A DNA stretch of 64,000 nucleotides from Leisingera aquaemixtae (GCF_019801145.1 NZ_JAHVJQ010000001.1:682001-746000), one strand, 5' to 3'; positions 27,888 through 37,290 are shown, numbered from the stretch's first letter. Notes: a model not told the origin generated them from the sequence alone. Numbers and translations: made by a program.

Positions 27888-28739
27888 ATGAATTCCAAAT
27901 TTCTTACTTCACTTTTCTTCGCCACCTTTCTTCCTGCAGCTACAGGTGCAGGTGGGTTACTAGAAAGGCAGGACTGTGAATCTATTTCCGCTTACGACCG
28001 AGAAAATAGTCTGTCCTTTCCAGAGCGGTTTGCGAAAATGGCACATCAGCGCGAATATTGCTTTGATGATGGTGCTGCATGCCAAGTGCCTTTGATGAAG
28101 CGTGTAGAAGATTTCTATGTTGTTGTTCGAGGGGAAAGACATTTCGCTTCTGATCAGTTGTCGCAGGTAGCAGGGGATGCCCTGGTCAACGTTGCTAAAC
28201 AAGTACTGAAAACAACAGGGATTAGGCCTTTGTTCACTAGACCCAGCGGGGCCAGTAACTTTGCTTACCTAGTTTTTGTTGACAAAGAGATAGCCAACGA
28301 CAGGTTCGACGACTATGTGACAGGTTGGATCACACCGGATAGCGTTGCAGCAAATGCTGACGGTAAAGCTGAGCTTCGAAGGATTTTCCAAAACTTCCTA
28401 GATGTCGATCAACCCTGCATGGTGATTAATCACCTAACTGACCACAACAGGATTGAGAGAGCGCAAATCTGGATCCGTGCAGATTTGGATGAAGTCCAGA
28501 TGCGAAGATGCATTGCGGAAGAGTTTTATAACTCGCTCGGGCTGTCAGAGGGTGTAGAGGTTGGAAGCATTTTTGATTTCCGTTTTTCGCATGGCGCGGA
28601 TGATGTTGAGCTTTCAAGTTTCGATTTGCTTCTTCTAAAAATTTTGTACTGGAAAGAAATTCCAATTGGATCGACAAGGGGGCAGTCTGTTAAATCGGTC
28701 GAGCGATTATTGGCCACTGACTGCAAGATAAAACAGTGA
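27888..28739 (+). CDS. Secreted DUF2927-like protein
   Basis: 283 residues from the ATG at 27888 with AAGG eight bases ahead; a GTG at 27879 is also in frame. A signal peptide is visible (MNSKFLTSLFFATFLPAATG). The C-terminal region DEVQMRRCIAEEFYNSLGLS, SIFDFRFSHG and LSSFDLLLLKILYW follows the DUF2927 pattern (a conserved RCIxEE helix and a short D-x3-L-x-LLY end). The gene is poor in G+C: positions 28621-28680 have 21 G+C of 60. That suggests recent acquisition. Function unknown. Confidence 0.7.
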   Translation: MNSKFLTSLFFATFLPAATGAGGLLERQDCESISAYDRENSLSFPERFAKMAHQREYCFDDGAACQVPLMKRVEDFYVVVRGERHFASDQLSQVAGDALVNVAKQVLKTTGIRPLFTRPSGASNFAYLVFVDKEIANDRFDDYVTGWITPDSVAANADGKAELRRIFQNFLDVDQPCMVINHLTDHNRIERAQIWIRADLDEVQMRRCIAEEFYNSLGLSEGVEVGSIFDFRFSHGADDVELSSFDLLLLKILYWKEIPIGSTRGQSVKSVERLLATDCKIKQ

Positions 28740-29004
28740 ACTCGGAAGCATGAGATTGCATAGGTTCGTTGTCAATGCTGCGAAATTCCCGCGACTTCTG
28801 ATCCCTTCCGAAGAGGCGCGCCAGAGCATCCAAAAAGATGACGACCTCACGGGGGCTTTTGTTATTTCAGGGGCGGCGTTTTCTGGACGAAGGCAGCAAC
28901 GAGCCCAAAGCCGCCGCCCTTCGTAGCAATAATTAATGCCGTGTTCGTTTTCCGAAACTAATTTGAACTCGATGGAATACTGAAGGTTAGGTGAAGATTT
29001 TCTT

Positions 29005-29466
29005 ATGCTGTTGTTGAGTAAGTTCAGTCTCGGACCGAAGTTGTCCGCAATTTATTTCTGCTTAATCCTGCCAAGCATAACATTTGCCGAGGATCGAGGC
29101 GATCTACACTCAGCGCCCAACTTCCATGAGCATCTTGAAAAACTGGATAGTTGCATTTCCAAGGGGGTGGATGATGGAAGTCAACTCATTGATTGTTATC
29201 GACATATTACAGGAATTTGCGTCAGGGATGTCCCGGTTGGGGAAGATATCTCGCCTTGCCTGTTTGAGGAAACACGCTTCCTTTCAACTCAATTGAGGGA
29301 AGAGTTGATCGAGAAGGGCTTTAGCAATTCCCAAGCGGAAAAAGTGGTTGGCGAGATTACAACTCATTGCGATAAACTGGATGACGTGGTTGATCACGTC
29401 TGCATCCAATCTGCACTTGCCGCAGAGCTCCTTGCACTTCGTCTAGAGTTCATACCCCAAGAATAG
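29005..29466 (+). CDS. Small secreted Cys-containing protein, low G+C
   Basis: 153 residues with a signal peptide (about 1-28, ending ITFAED) and six Cys in the mature part (LDSCISKG, LIDCYRHITGICVRD, SPCLFEE, THCDKLDD, HVCIQSA), so disulfides are likely. The CxxxG...DCY pattern recalls the LprI/DUF1311 group of lysozyme-inhibitor-like proteins, but the match is weak and I leave it unassigned. It shares the low G+C of the previous gene, from which it is separated by 265 bases with no visible feature. Confidence 0.6.
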   Translation: MLLLSKFSLGPKLSAIYFCLILPSITFAEDRGDLHSAPNFHEHLEKLDSCISKGVDDGSQLIDCYRHITGICVRDVPVGEDISPCLFEETRFLSTQLREELIEKGFSNSQAEKVVGEITTHCDKLDDVVDHVCIQSALAAELLALRLEFIPQE

Positions 29467-29566
29467 ATCTACCGGTCAGGGTGACTCAATTGAACGGCAG
29501 CAAGGTCCCGCACAGTGTGCACTGAGACAGCTAGATCTACAGTTCAGCCATCAGCCATCGGGACTC

Positions 29567-29594
29567 AAAAAAGGGAGCGCCCCCGCCCCCTTTT
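29567..29594 (-). terminator. Probable terminator of cysK
   Basis: On the minus strand AAAAGGG ... CCCTTTTTT brackets a GC-rich centre and ends in six T, about 85 bases after the cysK stop. Confidence 0.6.
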
Positions 29595-29678
29595 CACCTT
29601 TCCCAAAATACTCACCTGCGCCACAGCCGCCGCCAGCACCCCGCCAGCGGCGGCGCCATGCCAGCGGCGGCGCGCCGC

Positions 29679-30743
29679 TCAGTACTGGAACCCGGGCGTC
29701 GAGGCCGACAGCGCCTGCTCCGCCTCATCCATATCCGCCGGGATGCCGTCAAACAGCGGCGTCGACAGATAGCGCTCGCCGGTATCCGGCAGCACCGCCA
29801 GCAGCACAGAGCCCTCCGGTGCGGTCTCGGCCACCTTCATCGCCGCCGCCAGGCTGCCGCCGCTGGAAATCCCCGCCAGGATGCCTTCCTCCGCCGCCAG
29901 CCGCCGGGACCACTTGATGCTGTCCTCGCCGCTCACCGGCTCCAGCGCGTCGAAATACCCGTTGTCCAGCGCCTCCTGCAGCACCAGCGGGATGAAATCC
30001 GGGGTCCAGCCCTGAATCGGGTGCGGGGTGAAGGCCGGATGGGTCGCCGCAGGCTCGCCCTCCTCGTTGCGTTCCTGCGCCTGTCCCGACTGCACCAGCG
30101 CCGCATTGGACGGCTCGCTGAGGGTGATCTTCAGATCGGGGCGCGCGCCCTTCAGCACCCGCCCCAGGCCCGAAACCGTGCCGCCGGTGCCATAGCCCAG
30201 CACCACATGGTCCAGCCGCTGCCCGTCAAAATCGCCCAGGATTTCCCGCGCGGTGGTGCTCTCGTGGATGTCGGCGTTGTCCTTGGTCTCGAACTGATGC
30301 GCCAGGAACCAGCCGTTGGCCTCCGCCAGTTCCTTGGCCTTCACCACCATGCCGACCGCCTTGTCTTCCTTGCGGGTCAGCACCACCTTGGCGCCTAGCA
30401 TCCGCATCAGCTGCCGCCGCTCGACCGAGAAGCCGTCGTGCATGGTAATGACCAGCGGGTAGCCCTTGGCGGCGCAGACCATGGCAAGGCCGATGCCGGT
30501 GTTGCCGCTGGTGGCTTCCACCACGGTCTGGCCCGGCTTCAGCCGGCCTTCGCGCTCCGCCGCCTCGATGATGTTCAGCGCCAGCCGGTCCTTCACCGAT
30601 CCCGCCGGGTTGAACGCCTCGAATTTCACATACATGGTCACATGCGCCGGAGCGATATTGTTCAGCCGGATCGCAGGCGTGTTGCCCACCGTCTCCAGGA
30701 TCGAGCCAAACAGCCGCCCGCGGCCTTCGGTTGTATAAATCAT
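29679..30743 (-). CDS. cysK: Cysteine synthase A (O-acetylserine sulfhydrylase)
   Basis: 354 residues. PLP enzyme that makes cysteine from O-acetylserine and sulfide. The PLP lysine lies in NPAGSVKDRLALNII; the substrate loop TSGNTGIGLAMV and the phosphate-binding GYGTGGTVSGLGRVLK are present, and SGGSLAAA is near the C-terminus. The true start is the ATG at 30743 (MIYTTEGRG) with GGGGGA ahead; the frame runs open upstream to 30917 but without a plausible N-terminus. It lies downstream of cysE on the same strand, with a cysE terminator between. Confidence 0.94.
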   Translation of the reverse strand: MIYTTEGRGRLFGSILETVGNTPAIRLNNIAPAHVTMYVKFEAFNPAGSVKDRLALNIIEAAEREGRLKPGQTVVEATSGNTGIGLAMVCAAKGYPLVITMHDGFSVERRQLMRMLGAKVVLTRKEDKAVGMVVKAKELAEANGWFLAHQFETKDNADIHESTTAREILGDFDGQRLDHVVLGYGTGGTVSGLGRVLKGARPDLKITLSEPSNAALVQSGQAQERNEEGEPAATHPAFTPHPIQGWTPDFIPLVLQEALDNGYFDALEPVSGEDSIKWSRRLAAEEGILAGISSGGSLAAAMKVAETAPEGSVLLAVLPDTGERYLSTPLFDGIPADMDEAEQALSASTPGFQY

Positions 30744-30979
30744 GATCTGTCCCCCAAATCGAAACTGCAGATAACTATCGTGTTCCACAGGAATATGCGC
30801 GCCGGCGCAGCCAGGTTCAAGCCAGCCCGGGGCCGCGGGCAGCGATAAGGACCAGCCTCCGCCGCCCTTGCCGCAATGCGGAACCGCAGCGGCCGCCAGC
30901 CGCGCCCCGCAGATCATTTACCGCCGCCAACACGCTATTAGAAAACAATTTTCCCGGACAGGCCAGGCAGGCCGGACAG

Positions 30980-31004
30980 AAAAAAGGGGCGCATTCCGCG
31001 CCCC
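30980..31004 (-). terminator. Terminator of cysE
   Basis: On the minus strand GGGGCGC-GGAAT-GCGCCCC is followed by six T. Confidence 0.85.
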
Positions 31005-31052
31005 TTCTTCTTTGCAGAAATACGAGATGCGCCAACGCCGGCGGCGCAGGCC

Positions 31053-31871
31053 TCAGTCGCTGCTGGTGCCGTTCGGGAACCGCTGGTCCATGTTGACCGA
31101 GGGCTGATCGCAGCCCGCCTCGCCGACGATGCGCGCCGGGATGCCTGCCACGGTTTTGCACGGCGGCACCTCTGCCAGCACCACCGAGCCGGCGGCAATC
31201 CGGCTGCAATGGCCGACCTTGATATTGCCCAGCACCTTGGCGCCGGCGCCGATCAGCACCCCGTCGCCGATCTTCGGATGCCGGTCCTCTTCCTCCTTGC
31301 CGGTGCCGCCCAGGGTCACCGAATGCAGCATCGACACGTTGTCGCCCACCACCGCGGTCTCGCCGATCACGATGGAATGGGCATGGTCGATCATGATCCC
31401 CTTGCCGATCACCGCCGCCGGATGGATATCGACGCCGAAGATCTCGGAGATCCGCATCTGGAAGAAATAGGCCAGGTCCCAGTCGCCCTGCTGCCACAGC
31501 CAGTGGCCGATGCGGTAGGCCTGAACCGCCTGATACCCCTTGAAGTAGAGGATCGGCTGCAACAGCCGGTGGCAGGCCGGGTCGCGCTCATAGACCGCCA
31601 TCAGGTCGGCGCGCGAGGCTTCGACGATGCCGGGATCGGACTCATAGGCCGCATCGACGATCTCCCGCAGGATGGTCATCGACATCTCGTTGGAGCACAG
31701 CTTGGCGGAAATCCGGTAGGACAGCGCCTTCTGCAGCGATTTGTGGTGCAGGATACAGGCATGGATCAGCCCGCCCATCAGCGGCTGCGAATCGACAGCG
31801 TCCTGGGCTTCCTGGGTAATCCGGTCCCAGACGGGATCCAGCGAGGCGACGGCTTGCTGCGTTTTGAACAT
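31053..31871 (-). CDS. cysE: Serine O-acetyltransferase
   Basis: 272 residues. It acetylates serine with acetyl-CoA, the first step of cysteine synthesis, and feeds the neighbouring cysK. The helical N-terminal domain is followed by the left-handed beta-helix of hexapeptide repeats with DIHPAAVIGKGIMIDHAHSI, VIGETAVVGDNVSMLHSVTL and IGAGAKVLGNIKVG; DH and H in these are catalytic in the family. The C-terminal tail is longer than usual and ends in Asp instead of the CysK-binding Ile. Confidence 0.95.
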   Translation of the reverse strand: MFKTQQAVASLDPVWDRITQEAQDAVDSQPLMGGLIHACILHHKSLQKALSYRISAKLCSNEMSMTILREIVDAAYESDPGIVEASRADLMAVYERDPACHRLLQPILYFKGYQAVQAYRIGHWLWQQGDWDLAYFFQMRISEIFGVDIHPAAVIGKGIMIDHAHSIVIGETAVVGDNVSMLHSVTLGGTGKEEEDRHPKIGDGVLIGAGAKVLGNIKVGHCSRIAAGSVVLAEVPPCKTVAGIPARIVGEAGCDQPSVNMDQRFPNGTSSD

Positions 31872-31955
31872 GGCGATGCATCCTTTCTCCGCTCAAGATA
31901 GCCATCTAAGGTCTTTTTCGGCAAACGCAAACCCGTGATGGGCTATATTTCTGAT

Positions 31956-32294
31956 ATGAATGACCCGGATCAGCAGCGCCTGCAGGCGCAGATCACCGCC
32001 CGGCTGGCAGAGCTTGCGGCAGAGGACGCCCGCGGCGCAGAGGCGCAGGGCGTGGTGGCGCTGGACCAGCAGATGGTGGGACGGCTGTCGCGCATGGACG
32101 CCCTGCAGATGCAGGCGATGGCCAAGGCGCAAGCCGCCCGCCGCCAGCTGGAAACCCGGCGCCTGAAGGCCGCGCTGGCCCGCATCGAGGAGGGCGAATA
32201 CGGCTATTGCGAGGACTGCGGCGAAGACATCTCTCTGAAGCGGCTGGCGCTGGACCCGGCGGCGCTCAAATGCATCTCCTGCGCCTCCGGATAG
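31956..32294 (+). CDS. TraR/DksA family zinc-finger protein
   Basis: 112 residues from ATG 31956 (an ATG at 31938 is also in frame; neither has a clear ribosome binding site). A helical coiled-coil N-part is followed by the four-Cys zinc finger YCEDCGEDIS ... CISCASG. DksA-type proteins bind the RNA polymerase secondary channel. The length fits the short TraR-like group rather than full DksA (about 150). It is divergent from cysE, sharing an 84-base promoter gap. Confidence 0.85.
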   Translation: MNDPDQQRLQAQITARLAELAAEDARGAEAQGVVALDQQMVGRLSRMDALQMQAMAKAQAARRQLETRRLKAALARIEEGEYGYCEDCGEDISLKRLALDPAALKCISCASG

Positions 32295-32452
32295 GTCGGC
32301 CTTGAGGTTTTTTTGCTTTGGGCTTTGCCCGGAACGGCCCGCGCCGCGCGCCTGCGGCGGACGGCGCAGGTGCCATGCATCCGCAGGTATGGTCAGCCGC
32401 TTGGCCGGAGGGCAGGCAGCGCCTGATGGTGCAGAGATTTTGCTGGGAAGCG

Positions 32453-32479
32453 CTTGAGGGCGCATCCTGCGTCCTCAAG
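32453..32479. terminator. Hairpin 3' of the GTA cluster
   Basis: CTTGAGG-g-CGCA-TCC-TGCG-t-CCTCAAG is a nearly perfect 12-step hairpin, 35 bases beyond the last GTA-linked stop codon. No T run follows on the minus strand, so it may be a Rho-dependent end or a 3' stabiliser of the GTA messenger. Confidence 0.45.
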
Positions 32480-32513
32480 ACGCCTGCCCAAGTGTATAAC
32501 CAGTCTGACAGCC

Positions 32514-32879
32514 TCAAGGACAAGCCGCGCCCGGGCGCGGGGGCCTGCGGCCCTCCTTGACCCCGCCAGCCTGACGGGTGGATGCCTCCCCGCCCGTCTC
32601 CAGCACTGCCGACAGTTCCCGCAGCACCAGCCGGGTGCAGCTGAGATAGGCCGCATCATCCAGAAACGGCTCCTCCGCCAATTCGAACCGCCGGGCCGCT
32701 GCGCTCAGGCTGCCGTCGCCCCAGCTCCGGTGCAGCCTGCCAAGCACTGCGCAATGCGCTGCCGCCTCCGCCGCGCCGCCAAAGATCCGGCGGCAGAGGG
32801 AAAGCCGCTGATCCTGCGGCACCCGCAGCAGGGCCCGCGCCACCGCCGACACATCTCCGGGCAGCACCGGCTGCCTCAT
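32514..32879 (-). CDS. Gene translationally coupled to the end of the GTA cluster, function unknown
   Basis: 121 residues, helical: MRQPVLPGDVSAVARALLRV, CRRIFGGAAEAAAHCAVLGR, FLDDAAYLSCTRLVLRELSA. Its ATG overlaps the stop of g15 in an ATGA junction, so it is translated with the GTA genes. I believe it belongs to a small conserved Rhodobacterales family found at this place, but I do not know a function. The last 20 residues are basic and Pro-rich. Confidence 0.65.
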   Translation of the reverse strand: MRQPVLPGDVSAVARALLRVPQDQRLSLCRRIFGGAAEAAAHCAVLGRLHRSWGDGSLSAAARRFELAEEPFLDDAAYLSCTRLVLRELSAVLETGGEASTRQAGGVKEGRRPPRPGAACP

Positions 32880-35800
32880 GCCAGCACAACCTTGGCTGCA
32901 AGGCCCGCACCGAACCGGGCAGACCGCTGCGCCACCTCGATCACGTCACCCGCCTGCGCCCCGTCCGCCGCCTGCCAAGCGGCCGGATAGCTCCAGGAGG
33001 TGCTGGCGGAAACCGCCTCGCGCAGCACCGCGGAGCCGCGCAGCACCCGGATGCGGTAGGATTCGGTCTCTTCGCCGAGCGGCACCTCTTCCAGGTCCCA
33101 GCTGTCACCCTCGATCCGGGTCCGGCGCACCCAGGTGACGCCGGTGTCCTGCCCCAGCCCCCCGTCCAGCCGCAGATGCACCGGCGCATAGGGCCTCAGG
33201 CCGATGCCCTCAAACGCTTCCTGCAGATGCAGGTAGGACGGATCCTCCAGCCCCCGCTGGGCCGGGCCGATCCGGTAGTGCCGCAGCCTGCGGCGCTGCT
33301 CCGGCGACAGGTCCATCTGCACCGGCGTGCCATCGAGCAGCACGACATACGACCCGGCAGGCCAGACCTGCGGCATCAGCGCGTCGCTGCCCAGCTGGCC
33401 GCGCAGGCGGCCGCGCAGAAGATAGGTCTGCGGCGCAATCAGCTCCGCCTCGCGGAACTGGAACAGCTCCCAGTTGCCGGCCGTGCCGTCGCCGATGACC
33501 GCGGCATTGGCGCCGTTAAGCACCGCTTCGGCGCTGCGGCTCTCCAGCGTGCCAGAAATCAGCTTCACCTGCAGATCCTTGCCCAGGTCCCAGCGCCCGG
33601 GTCCGGCGGCAAACAGCGGCGTCTGCGTGACGCCAATGACCTGCCGCGCCGCAACCACCTGTTCCAGAGCGTAATTCTCATCCGCTTCCGATCCATAGAC
33701 CGCCACGCTGCCCGGCCAGGCCGCGGCGGTCAGCGCCAGATGCGGCGCATGCGGCACCTCGTCGCCGCGCATCAGCGGCAGATCCATGAACAACGGCAGC
33801 ACCGGCCCGGGCGCGGCAAAGGCGTTGACCCCCGGCAGCTCCTCCGCCACCGCGGCCAGGTCATAGGTGCCGGGCTCGATCCGCACCGCCTCCAGCATCT
33901 GCGCCTCTGCCTGCTCGACCCGGTCGATGCGGTAGAACTGGTCCTTGCCCTCCACCGGCAGCGAGACCACATCCCCCGCACCAAGATGCAGCATCGAGGG
34001 CGGCAGCGCGAACCGGACCGTGTCGCGGGAGATCCGCGCCTCTGCCAGCCAGCGGCTGACGGTCTGGCGCGCCTCGGCCCTTGTCAGCGACAGCGGCAGC
34101 TCGTTCTGGCTGGCGCTGTGCGTTGCTTCATCCGGCAGCACCGCCTCCACCGACCGCACAGCATGGTCGCCGCCCCACTCGGTGAAGCGCAGCCGCACCC
34201 TGCCCGCCAGTTCCGCCTCGCTGGCGCGGCTCAGCTCCAGGCTGCTGTCCATCTCATCGCTCACCGCCAGATGCTCCGGCAGCAGCGACGTGCCGCTGCT
34301 GCCCTTGCGGGACCGGAACATCAGGACGCCGCCGCGTTCCACCGCGTCGAACCCGTGCCGCAGCATCAGCGGCTGCAGCACCGCGCGGGCGTCGGCCACA
34401 TCCGGCACGACATAGCCATGCACCACGCCGTAAAGCTGCGAGACATCAATGTCCTGCAGCCCGGCGCGACGGCACACTTCCTCCACAATCGAGGCCAGCG
34501 TGCGCTGCCCGGCCCGCCCGTTCAGCCAGTGGCCGCGCAGGTAGTTTTCGCCGTCGTTCCAGACCTTGCTGCGGCTGGGAAAGGCCGGAAACGGCCGGGC
34601 GTCCCAGGCCCAGACATAGGCGTTGGCCATGTCCAGCATCGGCCCGCCGTATGCCTCGGAAACCGGATTGTTTTCCGCCGCGCCCCAATAGCCCAGAATG
34701 GCCCGCAGATACTGGATCTGCATCAGATCGTCCCGCATCCCGTTGGAATGATACGGCAATCTGGATTCTGAGCTTTTCGGGTCCAGGAACTTGTTGGGCT
34801 GGTTGGTGCCCTTGTCGATGGCGGCGCAGCCCAGTTCGGTGAACCACACCGGCTTCGACTGCGGCACCCAGGCGGTGGGCGCCTCCTGCCGCACCCCGCC
34901 AATCCGCTCGTGGTGCGGATTGCCCCACCAGCCGCGGATGTCCTTGTAGCGCCACACCCAGGGCTCGCCGTGCGCCCCGTCGGTGATTGGGGTGCGGATC
35001 TGCGCCGCCCGCGCGCCGCCGGATCGGTAGTACCAGTCGAACCCCTCGCCGCCCTCCACATTGCCGCGCAGGTAACCAAGGTCATAGATGGCCGGCACGC
35101 CCGCCTGCGCATCCAGATGATCCTCGCCGCCGCGCCAGTCGCTCAGCGGCATGTAATTGTCGATGCCGATGAAATCGATGTTGTCGTCCGCCCACAGAGG
35201 GTCGAGGTGGAAATACCGGTCGCCCTCCGGCGACTGGTAGCCCCAGTACTCCGACCAGTCGGCGGCATAGCTGATCCTGGTCCCGGCCCCCAGCAGCTGG
35301 CGCACCTCTGCCGCCAGCGCCCGCAGCCGCGCCACCGCCGGAAAGCCATTGGCGCCGCGGATCTGGGTCAGCCCCCGCATTTCGGAACTGATGCAGAAGG
35401 CCTCGACCCCGCCAGCCGCCTTGCACAGCGCCGCATTGTGCAGGATGAAGCGGCTGAGGGTCCATTCCTGCGGGCCGCTGTAGCTGACGCTGCCGCCGCT
35501 GACGCTGAAATCGCTGGCCGTGACATTGCCAAAGAACGCCGCCACCTGCGCATCCGCCGCGGCGGTGCCGTCCGGCGATCCGGGCTGGCCCGGTGCCGCG
35601 GACAGGGTGATGCGCCCGCGCCAGGGCAGATGCGGCTGGCCGACGCCGCCGGTCCAGGGGTCGGGCAATGTGTTTCCTTCCGCCTGGTCCATCAGGATGA
35701 ACGGGTAGAACATCACCCGCAGGCCCCGCTTGTGCATCTCCTGGATCGCCTGGATTACTGAGCCGTCGGCCGGCGTGCCGCCGTATTGCGGCGTGCCGTC

Positions 35801-36802
35801 CTTGGTCAGCACCCGCTCCGCCGCGCTGCGGCTCAGGCCGCTGACGGACCACGCCATGTCGCCCTCGGCGTCCTTGTGCTCCACCTTGGGTTTCAAGCGG
35901 CAGCTGCCGCAGCGCAGGTCATTGCCGAACCACGACACGATGAGCGAGGCCGCGCCACAGGCCGGCAGTTCCTTGCGCAATGCGGTCAAAGAGGTCTTGA
36001 GGTCGGACATCCCTGCGTGCGTATGCTCATTGGCGGCCTTGGCATCCCCCGGCCCGCCGGAATAGGTCACGCGGCCGACCGCCAGCGCGTATTCGCCGGT
36101 TCCCGGCATCAGCGCCACGCCCTGCACCAGCTGGCCCAGATCCTCTGCATGGGTGCTGCTGGCGGGCTGTTCGGGGCGCAGCACGTCAAAGGAGAACTGC
36201 GGCACCCGGTTGCCGAAGCGCGCCAGCGGCACATCCTCCATCACCACGTAAGCCGTGCCGCGGTAGGCAGGCACTTTGCCCGCGCCCTCGACCGCCTCCA
36301 TCACCGGATCGGGCAGCTGATCGGCGGTGCCGCGGTAGACGCGCATGTTCAGATCCTTGGGCGACACTTCCTCGCCATCGGCCCAGACCCGCGAAACATG
36401 GGCCACCTCCCCCTCGCAGAGCGCAACCGCCAGCGACACGGAGTAGCTGTAGGTGGTCACCTCCGGCTCCGGCGGCCGCGGCCGCCCCTTGCCGCCGCCC
36501 CCGCCGCCGGTGGTGGTGGAGGTCTCCAGAAACCGCGAGGACCAGATCACCTGGCCGCCCAGCCGCATCCGGCCATAGACCTGCGCCACCGGCTCTCCTT
36601 CGCTGGCCTGGGTCAGCCGGAAACGGTCGACCTTGCCGGTCTCCACGGCTTCGGCGCCGCTGCCCATCAGCCGCTGGTCGATGAGCCGCCCCAGGGTGGC
36701 GCCCACCGCCCGGCCGATCACCGCAGAGGACAGGCCCATGACGCTGCCGCCGATTGCGCCGCCAATCGCCGCGCCGGCGGCGGAAAGAACTATGGTTGCC
36801 AT
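32876..36802 (-). CDS. GTA g15, host-specificity / tail fibre-like protein with TIM-barrel-like domain
   Basis: 1308 residues, the largest GTA protein and the tip of the tail. The N-terminus is Gly/Ala-rich (GAAIGGAIGGSVMGLSSAVI), then a phage-tail domain (RFRLTQASEGEPVAQVYGRM), a Gly run, then a TIM-barrel-like glycoside-hydrolase-type domain (about 400-740: GVEAFCISSEMRGL, FIGIDNYMPLSDWRGG, KPVWFTELGCAAIDKG), and then beta-rich tail domains to the C-terminus. It is thought to contact the recipient cell and wall. Start and g14 stop overlap by one base (TGATG). Confidence 0.93.
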   Translation of the reverse strand: MATIVLSAAGAAIGGAIGGSVMGLSSAVIGRAVGATLGRLIDQRLMGSGAEAVETGKVDRFRLTQASEGEPVAQVYGRMRLGGQVIWSSRFLETSTTTGGGGGGKGRPRPPEPEVTTYSYSVSLAVALCEGEVAHVSRVWADGEEVSPKDLNMRVYRGTADQLPDPVMEAVEGAGKVPAYRGTAYVVMEDVPLARFGNRVPQFSFDVLRPEQPASSTHAEDLGQLVQGVALMPGTGEYALAVGRVTYSGGPGDAKAANEHTHAGMSDLKTSLTALRKELPACGAASLIVSWFGNDLRCGSCRLKPKVEHKDAEGDMAWSVSGLSRSAAERVLTKDGTPQYGGTPADGSVIQAIQEMHKRGLRVMFYPFILMDQAEGNTLPDPWTGGVGQPHLPWRGRITLSAAPGQPGSPDGTAAADAQVAAFFGNVTASDFSVSGGSVSYSGPQEWTLSRFILHNAALCKAAGGVEAFCISSEMRGLTQIRGANGFPAVARLRALAAEVRQLLGAGTRISYAADWSEYWGYQSPEGDRYFHLDPLWADDNIDFIGIDNYMPLSDWRGGEDHLDAQAGVPAIYDLGYLRGNVEGGEGFDWYYRSGGARAAQIRTPITDGAHGEPWVWRYKDIRGWWGNPHHERIGGVRQEAPTAWVPQSKPVWFTELGCAAIDKGTNQPNKFLDPKSSESRLPYHSNGMRDDLMQIQYLRAILGYWGAAENNPVSEAYGGPMLDMANAYVWAWDARPFPAFPSRSKVWNDGENYLRGHWLNGRAGQRTLASIVEEVCRRAGLQDIDVSQLYGVVHGYVVPDVADARAVLQPLMLRHGFDAVERGGVLMFRSRKGSSGTSLLPEHLAVSDEMDSSLELSRASEAELAGRVRLRFTEWGGDHAVRSVEAVLPDEATHSASQNELPLSLTRAEARQTVSRWLAEARISRDTVRFALPPSMLHLGAGDVVSLPVEGKDQFYRIDRVEQAEAQMLEAVRIEPGTYDLAAVAEELPGVNAFAAPGPVLPLFMDLPLMRGDEVPHAPHLALTAAAWPGSVAVYGSEADENYALEQVVAARQVIGVTQTPLFAAGPGRWDLGKDLQVKLISGTLESRSAEAVLNGANAAVIGDGTAGNWELFQFREAELIAPQTYLLRGRLRGQLGSDALMPQVWPAGSYVVLLDGTPVQMDLSPEQRRRLRHYRIGPAQRGLEDPSYLHLQEAFEGIGLRPYAPVHLRLDGGLGQDTGVTWVRRTRIEGDSWDLEEVPLGEETESYRIRVLRGSAVLREAVSASTSWSYPAAWQAADGAQAGDVIEVAQRSARFGAGLAAKVVLA

Positions 36803-37290
36803 CAGATCAGCTCCTTGGGGAAATGAAACCGCGCCACGATGCGGCGCTGCCAGGGCGGACTCAGCGGGCTTTCGACAACCCCGTGGCCGGCGTAGGCGTG
36901 GATGAATGCGGGGCCTTTTGCCAATTTAACCGCCCGGGCCAGCGGGACGGTTGCTGCCCTCGCGTTTCGTTCTTCAGCAATGCTTTGAAGACCCAGATGC
37001 TTTGCCACCGATCCTTCGCGCATCCGGAACAGGATCACATCGCCGGCGGCGGCCTCACCTAGGGGTTTCGCCAGCAGATGCCGCGCCGCCGCCTGCCACA
37101 GCGCCTCGGCGCCCTGCGGCTCCGACCAGTCCATCGTATAGGCGGGCGGCGCTTCGGGCTCAGCCCCGTAAAGCTCCCGCCACAGGCCCCGGATCAGGCC
37201 CAGGCAATCGCATCCCGCGCCCTTGCACGACGCCTGGTGCACATAGGGCGTGCCGATCCAGCCCCTTGCCGCTGCCACCACCCGGCTCAT
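36802..37290 (-). CDS. GTA g14, NlpC/P60 cell-wall peptidase
   Basis: 162 residues. NlpC/P60 fold with the catalytic Cys29 in GAGCDCLGLIRG and His98 in SVAKHLG. It should cut peptidoglycan to let DNA into the recipient. The ATG overlaps the g13 stop (ATGA at 37287-37290). Between His98 and the final strand FIHAYAGHGVVESPLS there is an unusual basic stretch of about 25 residues (SIAEERNARAATVPLARAVK...), longer than I expect for this loop in GTA homologues; it may be an insertion. Confidence 0.9.
   Translation of the reverse strand: MSRVVAAARGWIGTPYVHQASCKGAGCDCLGLIRGLWRELYGAEPEAPPAYTMDWSEPQGAEALWQAAARHLLAKPLGEAAAGDVILFRMREGSVAKHLGLQSIAEERNARAATVPLARAVKLAKGPAFIHAYAGHGVVESPLSPPWQRRIVARFHFPKELI

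Noticed and set aside
32453-32479. Hairpin as an attachment site of a GTA or prophage
   Set aside because: No integrase is near and no second copy was seen; GTA clusters do not excise. A 3' hairpin is simpler.
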